Assembly: GCA_018894105.1 (NCBI GenBank)
Contig: CM032121.1
Span: 23,405,730-23,469,729, forward strand
Length of the DNA: 64,000 nt
Source of the DNA: Jacaranda mimosifolia
Taxonomy: Eukaryota; Streptophyta; Magnoliopsida; Lamiales; Bignoniaceae
Direction of reading: 5' to 3'
This document shows positions 48,436-61,125 of this stretch, one piece after another. The notes beneath the pieces were generated by a model that saw only the letters and a list, made by a program, of their open reading frames with translations, had not been told where the DNA came from and made no database searches. Both the position numbers and the translations under genes were made by a program. Every line of letters begins with the position of its first letter. Position 1 is the stretch's first letter.

Positions 48436-49129
48436 ATCCTCCAGACTCTCTACCCACTCCTCTGTCTTTTGTTGTCCGGCTCTCCAAGAAACTTTGGGGG
48501 AATGAAACGATGAAACCATTCCAACGCTTGATCTTCAACCACCTCAATAACCGTTTCTGCTTCACTACCTAGTTGTTGATCCTGTTGCCTCAATCTCGGT
48601 CCCCTCTAATCTATAGGGTCTGCTAGCTGACCTACTAAAGAGGTTTGCGAGAACTCTTCTTCTCACATGCCTTGAGAGTAAGTAGGAGCTTCTTGCCTTG
48701 GGACATGTTGGTGATCGAACCAACGCCCAGAAGGTCTTCCCCTTCACCCAGGAGGTCTTTCCTTTCATCCAGCTCTAGGAGGAACGGGTGTACCAAAATT
48801 TCCTTTAGATGCCATCAATTTTGCTAACTCCTCCAAGCTTCTAAGGATAAAAAAAGAAGAATTAGAAGAAACCAAAACAAACTCAAAGATACACAATTCT
48901 AATCGTCCTACAATATACGAAAAAACCCCATAGACATCCTATAGTGCTGAAATCATCTCCTAATACCGACTGATCAATTCATTCTCATTCCTTAAATCAC
49001 ACAGGATCCTTTAAATACAAAACATAACTAAAATTCATACTCAAACTAACTTAATCAAAAGTTCAGTCATAAATCTCAATAATACCCAAATGCCTAAGTC
49101 ATCAACAACCTAGGCTCTGATACCACCTC
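48436..49129 (-). pseudogene. Array unit 2: internal segment (gag start)
   Basis: Same content as 45162-45853: primer site (49113-49125, minus strand TGGTATCAGAGCC), leader and broken gag start. On the minus strand 'FLGEP'-like wording gives way to 'QKTEEWVESLEDIFLGANLK', where gag runs straight into LTR sequence. Confidence 0.7.
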
Positions 49130-51897
49130 TATAGGGCCCCATCCCGAGATAGCACCTGAGCTAAGGCACCATTCCAGTTCAATTTTAATTCAAGCCAAGG
49201 AATAAGCTGTACAGTTAATGATCCCATCAAAAAAATTTTGAAAACTTATCAAAGACATATAGCAGCAGATTTCAAACTTACCAACTCTTCAAAACATTAA
49301 ATAAGTAATAATTCAACTTCTTATATCTAACAAAACGTATACAGGCTTCAAGTCATCGACATCAATCCTGACACATCACAATGTCACTAAATCCAATTAC
49401 AGCATTCAAGTGAACCTATTTAAACATCTGAGTACCCATTCTAATTCAAAAGGGTATTTCTTCACTCCAAGTTGGAACCTCATATTCTTCACTAATACCT
49501 ATCTGAGAAAATAAAGGAGAAACGGGCGGTAAGTCCAAAAAAGGACTTAGTGAGTGATAATGGTAACATAAATAATGGGGATCTATCGAGGAAGAGATCG
49601 ACTCAACAGATCATCAATTAACAATTAACAGGAACACAACATGATACGTTCAAACAGTCAAGAACAGTCTAACAGGAAAAATACAGTCGATTAGTCAGAT
49701 TACAGTCGGACAGAACAGTCCTGAGTGATATTTCCATTTCAGTCAGCCTTATGCAAGCGTGACAACTTGGTGCACGACAGTTTCCAAGAGACGGTAGATA
49801 TCAAGGAATAGCCCTAGCACATTGGAGTTTCAATTACTCAGGGAATAGCCCCAAACGTGACTTACAAATACTCAGGGAATAGCCCCTGACATATCAAATG
49901 TACAGGCAAATACTCAGGGAATAGGGCATGACATATCAAACGTACAGGCAAATACTCAGGGAATAGCCCCTGATATATCAGAGGTACGGGCAAACACTCA
50001 AGGAATAGCCCCTGATGTTTTAGATGTACAGACAAATACTCAGGGAAAAGCCCCTAACAAATCAGACTAACAAATACTCAGGGAATATATCTGATGTATA
50101 GACAGAACAAAACAGTATAGAAATGCCGACAAGATAATAGAAAACAGAACAAAACAACACAGATAACAGATAGTAATAGATAACAAATTAGATAACTAAA
50201 CAGATCGAAACAGATAACAGATAGAAATTCTGGAATAAACAAGAAATAGAATCATAACAGAAATAATCCTCACAAGGGTATCCAGATCAGATAATAGAAT
50301 ATCAAAGAGATCTTAATAGATCACGGATTTCAATGATAGTACAGTCAATTCAGAAACAATAACCCTCATAGGGTTTTAGCTCAAATATTGAAAAGTGAAA
50401 TCAAATGCCAGATTGGCAGACCCTCACCTCCAATATTCCGAAAAGATGTTGTCGCCGCCTACTGCTCTACAGAACCCACGTCGCCATCACCTATCCAAAA
50501 TAATATTCCATTGTCAAATTTCTCATTTAACCCTGATAGAATTCTAGAAATTGCATCACGAGCATTCTAATGTAATTAACTTATCTACAAACATGATGAT
50601 ATAGCTTTAATAGCACCTTTACAAAATTCTCCAATAATCAACATGCTAGATTTAAGCACGACGATCCATATCAATTCCAAAATAATATGATATCTCGTTC
50701 TTTATATACAAGGTCATGGTCAAGCTATATTATTATCCTAAATCAAAGAATTATGATTCAATTCCTTACATAATCAATCCTAGTCAAATATCACTTAATC
50801 TCACACTATAATCCCTAATACCATTATTAAATCTAATTTTTGGCATTTTGTAGGATAATTCAGGATCGATAACTCAATATTCCTTTACATGGAAATAAAC
50901 ACATATATATAGGCATATTATTGATCCCAAATTCGTATTCTTGGCATGGATACAAGCTTAATATGAAGGTAAACATATGCATATATATATATTTATATAA
51001 AACTTTTCTTCTAATCCCTTACCACGATCCATCCAAGAAGACCTCAGATTCATGAACCAAATACACGGCTCTATTCATCACGTTGAGGGGTGAAAACTGT
51101 CCTCCTACCTCCATCGACTGTCACTGAAAAATCTCAACATTACCACCAATTTGCTCCTCTCGAGCTCCTAAATCTAATGCCGCCTTTAGTTTCAAGTTTC
51201 ACAGCCTGTAGCACCCTCAACTGAGCTCAATAGCCTTCAAAATGGTCTTCACCAACATACTCTGATCACCATTTCCTCTCACTACCGCTGCGTCTCACCG
51301 CCAAGCAATGCCTCCACAGTGTTCTCCCTATCGAGTACTGCCCAGACCACCCCTTGGAGTCGAAGTTGGTTGCCAGAAAATGAGAAACCCACTTACCCTC
51401 CGTGAAGCTTATTCTCGATTTCTCTCACAGTGGCTTGCAGAAGTGGGATTCTTCCGTGCATGGTGGTGTGCGAATGTAGCCTGAGTTAAGGGGAGTGATT
51501 TGGTCGGGTTGGTTTGGTGAAAGGTGGTCGCCGGTTGAAAATCGCTGGGGTGAAGTGGTCACGGTGGAGGAAGAGGAAAAAGGAAGAAGAAATGAAATCT
51601 GCAATTTTTCTTTTATTAATTCCAACTTTTCCAAATTTCAGATTTGCCCTTAGAAATATCTCTTTTTTCAATTATGTCCTCCATGAAAATTGCAAAACTT
51701 CAATTGAGCCCCAAGAAATAATTTATGCCTAATTTGACCCCTTTGACCCAAAATAATTACCAAGCAACCCCAAGAATTTCCCAATTTGGTTCAATCCACT
51801 CGCCTCAAATTATAAATTGACCCCAAAACTTCTCATTTTCTTGCAATTGAGTCCTTTTTTCATTACTTTCGAAATACTGAATTTCAGTAGTGTTACA
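49130..51897 (-). mobile_element. Array unit 3: full LTR
   Basis: 2768 bp, from 'tatagggccccatc' to 'ttcagtagtgttaca' on the plus strand. It keeps the complete LTR beginning that units 1 and 2 have lost. On its right is a polypurine tract (minus strand AAAGGGAGATTC, 51898-51909), so it served as the 3' LTR of the gag-containing segment 51898-53857. Confidence 0.82.
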
Positions 51898-53857
51898 GAA
51901 TCTCCCTTTAAAAGAATCTGGTCCATCGATTCTCATCTGAGTACTGTTCCGACTAACAGAAATGAGTAGATTCGGTCTTTATTTTCTCTTCATTACGTTC
52001 TACCAAGATTACTTCTTCAAGTCTTAATACATCTTCATGCTTCTCAGATGCATCGTATGTCTTGACTTGTGTTCCTTATCTAACAATCTCTCTTCCATCA
52101 CACCTGTTGTCTCAATCACTTGTCGTCTCAATACTTAAGATATTCTCCACTTTAGTTCTAACAGAGTGAATACCTTTGTATAAAGATTGAAAAGCCATTA
52201 TAGTAACAAACAACTAATAGCATCACAAGTTCACACTTACATATAATCACATAAAGAGTAGTCAATATTCAAACTTGTCATACTAGATTTCATAACTTAT
52301 CATACATTCCCAAGCAACTAGATATAGATTCACAGAACTTAAATACACTAGGTATGGACATAACTCATATGCATGTTGCTCCCAAGACTCCGTCTAGGGT
52401 ATGAAGCCAAAATATGCAGTGTCGAACTTTTTCCTGAAAACTAAGAACTTAGACAGAACCTTCGGCCACTTATTTTTCTTCTCCCACCGATGTTGGACCT
52501 CTCATATTAGCAATTTTTTAGGAAGTGTTTGTCGCTACCACAACCCACACATCTACCCTACTTTTTCCAACATCCTAACTCCTCATGGGTATGTGATCTA
52601 CATAATCCACATTTCTTGAATCAGAATTGTTGTCTCATCGATCTAACGGGCTTGAGGAGAAGCATTTTCAACCTATATCCTCGATTGTTTCTCTCCAGCA
52701 TTGCTCTGCTCCTTAGGGCATGATCTTCCCTTCCGATTCTTATCTTTGATCTTTCGAATTTCTTGAAACTCTAATTCTAGCTGCACTACTCTGCTTACTG
52801 CTAAGCTGAAATTTGGTAGACAACATATTGCCAAATGCTGCCTGAGCTCTAGCCGTAGCCCTTGGATAAATCGTCGAGCCTATAGACCTTCATCATCTTA
52901 CATATAGGGAGCATATTGTATCAGTCGACTAAAAATAGCCTTTGTTCTGACTTTCAAGCTACGCCCCTTGAATTAAATCCATGAATTCCCGCTCTTTGGC
53001 TTGTTTGACTCGTAGGGGTATGTATTTATTCATAAATTCCCTAGTGAAGTTCTCCCAAGTCCTGCGGGTCCCCATGATGACCCATCAGCGTTCAATCATC
53101 TTCCACCAGCTGCGAACAGGTCTAAATAGAAGAAGTGTAGCGAAATGAACTCTTCTTTCACTTGGTTAGCATAAGGTGTCGAATATGTCCTCCAAACTCT
53201 CTACCCACTCCTCTGTCTTTTTGTCATTCGGCTCTCCAAGAAACTTTGGGGATTGAAAAAAGAAACTGTTCCAACGCTTGATCTTCAGCCACCTCAATAA
53301 CCATTTCTGCTTCACTACCTGGTTGTTGATCCTGTTGTCTCAATCCTAGTCCCCTCTGATCTACAGGGTCTGCTAGCTGACCTATTGAAAGGGTTTGCAA
53401 GACCTTTTCTTCTCGCATGGCTTAAGAGTAAGCAGGAGCTTCTTGCCTAGGGACATGTCGGTCACCGACCCGACGCCCAGGAGGTCTTCCCTTTCATCTA
53501 GCTCTAGGTGGATCTTGTGTACCAGAATTTCCTTGAGATGCCATCAATTCTACTAACTCCTCCAAACTCCTAAGGATAAAAAAAGAAAAATTAGAAGAAA
53601 CCAAAACAAACTGAAAGATACACAATTCTAATCATCCTACAATATACGACAAAACCCCATAGACAACCTATAGTACTGAACTCACTCCTAATACCGACTG
53701 ATCAATTCATCTTCATTCCTTAAATCACACAGGATCCATTCAATGCAAAACATAACTAAAATTCATACTCAAACTAACCTAATCAAAAGTTCAGTCACAA
53801 ATCTCAATAATACCCAAATGCCTAGGTCATCGACAACCTAGGCTCTGATACCACCTC
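51898..53857 (-). pseudogene. Gag-only internal region of the gypsy element
   Basis: The minus strand carries a primer site TGGTATCAGAGCC (53853-53841), a leader, an ATG at 53544, and gag. Gag keeps 'DKKTEEWVESLEDIFDT', 'VHFATLLLFRPVRSWWK' and 'TWENFTREFMNKYIPLRV', the Ty3/gypsy capsid pattern. Two zinc knuckles of form CX2CX4HX4C then follow (about 52625-52580 and 52560-52510: 'CGLCRSHTHEELGC' and 'CVGCGSDKHFLKNC'). About 480 bp of non-coding sequence and a polypurine tract end it. There is no room for pol. Several stops, including early ones, show the gag is not functional in this copy. Confidence 0.8.
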
Positions 53858-56605
53858 TACAGGGCCCCATCTTAGGATAGCACTTGAGCTGAAACACCAC
53901 TCTAGTTCAATCTTAATTCAAGCCAAGGAATAAGCTATACAGTTAATAATCCCATCAGAAAATTTTTCAAAACTTATCAAAGACATATAGTAGCAGATTT
54001 CAAACTTACCAACTCTTCAAAACATTAAATAAGTCATAAGTCAACTTCTTACATCTAAAAAAACATATACAGGCTTCAAGGCATCGAATGAATCTTGACA
54101 CATCACAGTATCACTAAATCCAATTACAGCATTCAAGTGAACCCATTTAAACATCTGAGCACCCATTCTAATACAAAATGGTATTTCTTCCAAGTTGGAA
54201 CTTCATATTCTTCACTTATACCTGTTTGGGAAAATAAAAGAGAAACGGGGCGGTAAGTCTAAAGCACTTAGTGAGGGATAATTATAACATAAATAATTGG
54301 GATCTATTGAGGAAGAAATCGACTCAACAGATCATCAATTAACAATTAACAGGAACACAACATCATACGTTTTAAATAGTCAGGAACAGTCTAACAGGCA
54401 AAATACAGTCGGTCAATCAGATTACAGTCGGATAGAATAGTCCCGAGTAATGTTTACATTTCAGTCAATCTTATCCAAGCGTGATAGCTTGGTGCGCGAC
54501 AGTTGCTAATAGACGGTAGATATCCAAGAATAGCCCTAGCACATCAGGGTTTCAATTACTCAAGGAATAGCCCCAAACGTATTGACTTACAAATACTCAG
54601 GGAATAGCCCCCGACATATCAAACGTACAGGCAAATACTTAGGGAATAGCCCCTAACATTTCAGATGTATAGACAAATACTCAGGGAATAGCCCTGACAT
54701 ATCAGACGTATAGGCAAATACTCAGGGAATAGCCCCTGACGTATCAGATGTACAAACCAACACTCAGGGAATGGCCCCTGACATATCAGACTTACAAATA
54801 CTCAGGGAATTTATCAGACGTAGAGATAGTTCTGAACAGTACAGAAATGCCGATAAGGTAATAGATAACAGAACAAAACGAAATAGATTACAGACAATAA
54901 TAGATAACAGATCGGATAACTAAACAGATCGAAACAGATAATAGATAGTAATTCTGGGCACTAGAATAAACAAGAAATAGAATCATAATAGAAATAATCG
55001 GGTGTCCGAATCAGATAACAAAATATCAAAGAGATCTTAATAAATCACAAATTTCAATAACAGTACAGTCAATTCAAAAACAGTAACCCTCATAGGGTTT
55101 TAGCGCAAATACTAAAAAGTGAAATGAAATGCCAGATTAGCAGACCCTCACCTCCAGTATCCCGAAAAGATGTTGTCGCCGCCTACTGCTCTATAGAACC
55201 CACGTCACCGTCACTTATCCAAAATAATATTCCATAGTTAAATTTCTCATTTAACCCTGATAGACTTCTAGAAATCGCATCCCGAGCATTCTAATGTCAT
55301 TAACTTATCTTCTAACATGATGATATAGCTTTAATAGCATCTTTACAAAATTCTCCAATAATCAACATTGCTAGATTTAACCACAACGGTCCATATCAAT
55401 TCCAAAATAATATGATATCTCGTTCTTTATATACAAGGTCATGGTCATGCCATATTATTATCCTAAATCACATAATTCTGATTCAATTCCTTACATAATC
55501 AATCCTAATCAAATATCACTTAATCTTATACTATAATCCTTAATACCATTATTAAATCTAATTTTTCACATTTTGCTGGATAATTCTGGGTCCACAATTA
55601 AATATTCCTTTACATGGAAATCAACACATATATATAGGCATATCATTCATCTCAAATCCCTATTCTTGGCATGGATACAAGCTCAATATGAAGGTACAAC
55701 ATATGTATATATATATATATATACAACAAAACGTTTCTTCCAATCCTTTACGATGATCCACCTAACGAGACCTCAGATTCATGAACCAAATACACGGTTA
55801 TGTTCATAGCGTTGAGGGGAGAAAACTGTCCTCCTACCGCCGTCAAAAAATCTTAACGTTACCATCAATCTGCTCCTCTCAAGCTCCTGAATCCAATGCC
55901 ACATTCAGTTTCAAGTTTCACGTCTTGTAGCACCCTCAACCAAGCTCAACAGCCTTCAAAATGGTATTCACCACCGTGCTCCGATCACTATTTCCTATCA
56001 CCGCTGCTGCGTTTCACCACTATGCAATGCCTCCATAGTGTTTTCCCTATCGAGTACTACCCAGACCACCCCTTGGAGTCGAAGTTGGTTGCCGAAAAAT
56101 GAGAAACCTACTTACTCGTCATGAAGCTTGTTCTCGGTCTCTCTCGCGGTGGCTCGCCGGAGTGGGATTCAGCCGTGCATGATGGTGTGCGAGTGTAGCT
56201 AGAGTTAAGAAGAGTGATTTGGTCAGTTTGGCTTGGTCCCTGGTGGAAAATTGCCGGGGTAGAGTCATCACGGTGGAGGAGGAGGAAAAATAAAGAAGAA
56301 ATGAAATCTGCCATTTTTCTTTTATCAATTACAACTTTTCTAAATTTTAGATTGGCTCCCAGAAATATCTCCTTCTTTAATTAGGTCCTCCAGGAAAATT
56401 GCAACACTTTAATTCAGCCCCAAGAAATAATTTATTCCTAATTTGACCCCTCTGAGCCAAAATAATTACCAAACAACCCCAAGAGTTACCAAATTTGGCT
56501 CAATCCACTCTCCTCAAATTGTAAATTGACCCCAAAACTTCTCATTTTCTTGCAATTGAGTCCTTTTTTCATTGTTTTCGAAATACCAAATTTCAGGGGT
56601 GTTAC
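53858..56605 (-). mobile_element. Array unit 4: full 5' LTR
   Basis: 2748 bp, from 'tacagggccccatc' to 'ttcaggggtgttaca' on the plus strand. It lies next to the primer site at 53841-53853, making it the 5' LTR of the element. Repeats of about 42 bp with 'ctcagggaatagccc' lie at about 54560-54810. Confidence 0.82.
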
Positions 56606-57290
56606 ACCACCTTTCCCTTCCAGCACTTCATATATTTCTGATTTCTTTTCTTTTTTCTTCATTCTTTTCTTTTCTTTTTTTTTTATTCTCATTTCTCTCA
56701 TCTTCTATTTCATATATTTCTCATTTTATACATATATGTACAAATTTATCATTGTTTCTCATTTCTCATTATTTCATATATTCTTATTTTATACATACAT
56801 ATATATATATATATATTTATAAATTTATCTATAAAATTTTAAATAAATTTTATTTTTATCTTTTTTCTTTCTAATTATTCATACATGTATACTTATTTTT
56901 TCTATTTATACTTATTCACATATATATAATATACATATATATAAATTTATCAATAAAATTTAAATTACTTTTATTTTATATATTTTTATATTTATTTATT
57001 ATAAATTAAATAATATTTAATATTTATAAAAATGTATATATAATATAATTTTTTATTCATCCTTATATACATATATAGTATGTATGCACATGTATATATA
57101 AATTTAAATAAAATTTAAAGAAGATTCATCATATATTTCGCATTTTATACATATGTAAATTTATCATTATTTTTCATTTCTCATTATTTCATATATTCTT
57201 ATTTTATACATATGTATACATTTATTTAATGAATTTTGATGCCAATGCAATTTTGTTTCCCTCCAACTTTGTATTCCCTCCAATACTTGG
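56606..57290 (+). repeat. T/C-rich dispersed repeat, copy 2
   Basis: Right half of the AT-rich tandem unit interrupted by the gypsy array: 'ccacctttcccttccagcac' continues the 'aatccccacc' at 42670-42679. It matches 41394-42075 throughout, ending 'ccaactttgtattccctcc'. The open frames here are low-complexity Phe/Ser/Tyr runs from T/C and TA repeats and are not genes. Confidence 0.65.
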
Positions 57291-59650
57291 CCCCTAATAA
57301 ATGTTAACAATTGTTTTTATTATTAGTTTGACATAATAATTTAACTTGGTTTCTTCCAAAAAATTGATTCCCTTTAATAATAATGAATTCTCTTCATTTT
57401 TTCGATTCCCCTAAATTTTAGCTCCTCCATTTTTTTTGTAGAAATAATTTATAGAAAAATTAATTTCTTTTATCTTAGATATATGATGAATTGACATATA
57501 ATATTTTAAATTATTAAATAATTTTCTATTATAGTTAAAATAGTTAAATAACATATAATTTGGACTTATAAATTTTGGTGCTTAAAAATTTAATTTTTTG
57601 TTATAATTTTTTACAATATTCATTTAGAAAAATTCTAAAAACTCTTTAAAATAAATAGTTAAAGATTACATACCTGAATAACAAAAGAAAAGAAAGAAAT
57701 GTAGTTTACATAATACTTAATGAAAAGAAAACAGTCCATGAAGTTAGGCCTGTTAATGTTACATTTTATATTTTAATTGTTGTATTGACCAATTAAATAT
57801 TTTTATAACTTATAGATATCTATATGTTAATTGTGTGTATGTTTTACTATATAAATTGCTAAAATGAAGATAACTTTCGTGGTTTAATATAGTGTAAAAA
57901 AAATATTAATTTAAAGTATATTATTAAATATAATGATTATTAACTTTCATGGATCTAAACAAGTTGTTCTTAAGAATTAGTTGGTCTATATATTATATTT
58001 CCTTCAAAAAAGAAGTTTCCCTCCAAAAATGAATTCCCCTATTATTTTTTATTCCGTCCAAATTTTTGCTCCTCCATCCATTCTATGTATAAATAGTATA
58101 TACAAAAATTATTTATTTTATCTTATATTATAAGATGATTTATGACGTATTATTATGGAGGTTAAAAATTTAATTCTATTCATTGTTATTATCTATTAGG
58201 ACATTGTTTTTGAACAAAAAGATTTTAGAAAAATTGTTTATAAATTCTAAAAACTTTAGTCTTTACGTGTAATTAATTTCATTTTAAAAATTAAAATATT
58301 ATGTATTAATAATATATTGATGTGGACAATTTGAACATGTATTTATTGAAAATTTGTTACACTTAATTAACGCAAATTGTTTTGAAATTAATCAACTTTT
58401 ATAACTTTAATATAGTTGAAAATTTTGAAATTATTTTGAAATACTCATGACATTATAATATAAACTTAGTAATATAGTTATAAGTTTAATAAAATTATTT
58501 TTTATGCCCATATATTTAATTAAATATTTGAAGAACTATTAGCATCCTTAACAAATTTGTAGATGTTAGTTGAAAATTTATATTCAAATTCAAAAAAATC
58601 CTTCAAAAGCTGTTTTAATTATTTTTCAGACAAAAACACCCCTGGACTTATTTGTAACTTTAACATGGGGGTTTAACTTTAATATTATTTAAATACTCAA
58701 AATAAATTTAAATAATTTTATTAATAATTTTTTTAAATATTACATAATCTTTTCATTAAAGTTGGATTAAAAAAATAAAATTTAAAATCATCAATATATG
58801 TAAAGTAATTTAATCAAATTTAATTAAACATATTTATTACTTATAAAATAAAAATAAAAATCAAATCCATCTCTTAATTGAACATGATTTTATTTTTAAA
58901 TTACATCTCAATAATATTAAAAAATAATCATATCTAAAATAATTTAATTAGATTAAGTTAAATATATTTATTAAATATAAAAAGATATTTATTAACTGAA
59001 ATAAAAATTTTAAAATAAAAATAAGATCTAAAAATATCATACTAACAATAGTAATTTTAAAATGTCTATTTGACCCTATCAACTTAATAAAAAAATTATT
59101 AATATGATATCTTGTTCCCTCCTAAAGCACAAATAAATAAATATTTTTCTCCTAATTCATTTTCCACCTACCACCCGAAATACAAACAAACAACCATCAC
59201 ATTCCCCAAACCAACTTCCAAAAAACCATTTTGCTAAAATATTTTGACAAAATGCTCCAATTCATAAACAAACAAGCCCTAATTTAAACTAATTTTGTTA
59301 AATTTATTAATTAATAAAAATTAAATAAGTCATATTGTGGGAGATCTAGAGTTGGAACCCTATGAGACCATGATCTGTGTCTATATAAATAAAAAATTGA
59401 ATATATTTATTATTCAAAATAAATAATTTAAATAAAAATAAAATCTAAAATTTTATCCTAACAATATAATTTTAATAATTTTTAATAAATAAATAATTTT
59501 AATTATTTTGAACAAAATAATGTAATGATTTTAAATAAATAACATAAGTAAAAAAAATCAATTTAGGTTAATTTGATTAAAATTTATTAATTAACAAATA
59601 AGTAAGTAAAAAAATATAATATACATATATATATGTATATATATATATTT
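57291..59650. other. AT-rich unassigned DNA
   Basis: No gene is supported. Blocks at 57355-57490 and 58005-58140 resemble each other (both with 'gctcctccat' followed by a TTTTATCTTA-type stretch), so part of this is an old duplication. The remainder (58600-59640) is AT-rich filler with short oligo-A/T runs and a TA microsatellite at its end. Confidence 0.5.
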
Positions 59651-59654
59651 TCAC

Positions 59655-59812
59655 CTTCTTCCACACACCCCCATCCACCCCCGCGTTTTCCAACTAGTGG
59701 CCCCCAACCCCCAGGCCAGGCCATGGCTGGCCAATGATCAGCAACCAATCGGCCGCTGGCTGCTGGCCATGGCCTACGGTGAGGGATTAGGGGAGAGGGG
59801 GTAGGTGTTATA
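59655..59812. other. GC-rich island between TA repeats
   Basis: About 160 bp of C-rich and then G-rich sequence inside very AT-rich DNA, with TA microsatellites on both sides. Arms AGGCCATGG (59718-59726) and CCATGGCCT (59767-59775) can form a 9-bp stem. No open frame or known family was recognised. Confidence 0.5.
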
Positions 59813-60944
59813 TATATATATATTTATGTATATATTTATATGATATTTATACTTAGATATAAAAATTTTATTTTTTTATGACGATTTTGTTATATATTTT
59901 TAAAAAAATTTATTATTTTTTAAAATTTTTTTATTGAAGGTTGCTTGGGCATTTAAAAATTTGTGGAATTTTTATAAATAAATCAAATTTTTGGGGCTGT
60001 TGGGTTGTAGCGCCCCTACTCGAGATAGCACCTAAATTGAGGCACCACTCAATTAAATCTTAAAATTGAACCTAAAATACAATTCAATAGGCCCATAATC
60101 AAATATTTCAAACTTATCAAAAATAGTAGCAGTATTCAACTTAAGTAACCTCAACAAGAATTATCAGAGATAGCAACATACCTTAACTTAATCAATTTTC
60201 ACAAAACACTATATGCAAGCTTTAGTGATCCCATAACACTCAACATAAGTACTAAGTACATACCATCATAAATTCCAAAATGTTCAACATAATACATACA
60301 CCTTGCAGAGGTCGAATTCAAAATCAACATATCACAACACCTCTAGGGTAACAAAACATGCCCAAGTAGGCTCGTTAGCAAATATACACAGCTATTCTAA
60401 TACAAAATCTTACTCGCCGATCTAACCAGAAATCCAAGCTTATCCTCCAGTCATGTCTGAGAAAATATAGAAGAAACGGGGATAAGTCCAAAGGACTTAG
60501 TGAGGGATATTTATAAGATAAAAATTAGGGATCTGTTGGGGAAAATCAACCCCACAAATCGTCAATTATAATAATAATAGAAATAAATTGAATGCAGTCA
60601 ATCAAGTATCAATTTACAAATGGATCAACTACAGACAGTCAAGAACGATCACAAGGATTAACAAGTTCAAAGCTATCTGAGAGTACTAGCTTGGGGGTTG
60701 TGACTGTCAGCTCGAACGGCCTAGGATCGTCTCAACCGAACCTGCTCGGGAGGTATAGAGCATCTCAATCGATCACAGTTGGGAGGAAATACAGATGGCT
60801 CGTTCAACATGGACAACAACCCGATCTAGATAAGAAACTTCACTACCCTTGTTGCTCCATGAGCAAGGTACAAACGATCAGACTACAGTCAAAATACGGA
60901 TCAAAGCAGAACAAAATTATTAGATTCACCTTATCATTGGTTCT

Positions 60945-61125
60945 GGGCTCATGGCTTATCCCGTGCACACAATGGGGATTAACGTCCCGTTACTTAATCT
61001 AAGAGTTTCAGGCTTATGGCTTATCCCATGCACACAGTAGGGATTAATGTCTCGTTACTCAACTAAGTGTCACGGGCTTACGACTTATCCTATACACGCA
61101 GCAGGGATTAACGTCCCGTTACTCC
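60945..61125. repeat. Three copies of a roughly 62-bp repeat in the solo LTR
   Basis: The motif 'ggcttatcccatgcacacag' followed by 'ggattaacgtcccgttactc' occurs three times (starting about 60951, 61015 and 61079). It occupies the position held by the 42-bp repeats in the array LTRs. Confidence 0.75.

Larger units (their letters stand above)
42680..56605 (-). mobile_element. Four-LTR tandem array of a gag-only gypsy element
   Basis: A 13.9-kb insertion bounded by CCACC on both sides (42675-42679 and 56606-56610). On the minus strand it reads LTR (56605-53858), primer site and gag region, LTR (51897-49130), shortened internal region, shortened LTR, shortened internal region, shortened LTR (ending at 42680). 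The outer ends are TGTAACACCCC and GGGCGCTACA. LTRs beginning TGTAACACCC, with an initiator-Met primer site, fit chromovirus-type gypsy elements. No protease, RT or integrase sequence is found, which matches the gag-only class called TR-GAG in plants. One normal insertion appears to have been expanded in place. Confidence 0.82.

Noticed and set aside
56526..56874. Two overlapping frames of about 100 codons rich in Phe, Ser, Ile and Tyr
   Set aside because: Low-complexity translation of T/C-rich and TA-rich repeat DNA. The first part is LTR sequence and the rest is the dispersed repeat.
59337..59385. Stretch 'gttggaaccctatgagac' resembling a tRNA-type B box, a possible SINE
   Set aside because: No A box at the right distance, no clear poly-A end and no flanking duplication, so the match is too weak.
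60592..61002. Plus-strand frame of 136 codons, the longest in the right part
   Set aside because: It lies across the solo gypsy LTR and runs into its 62-bp tandem repeats. No domain pattern is visible, and it is on the strand opposite to the element.
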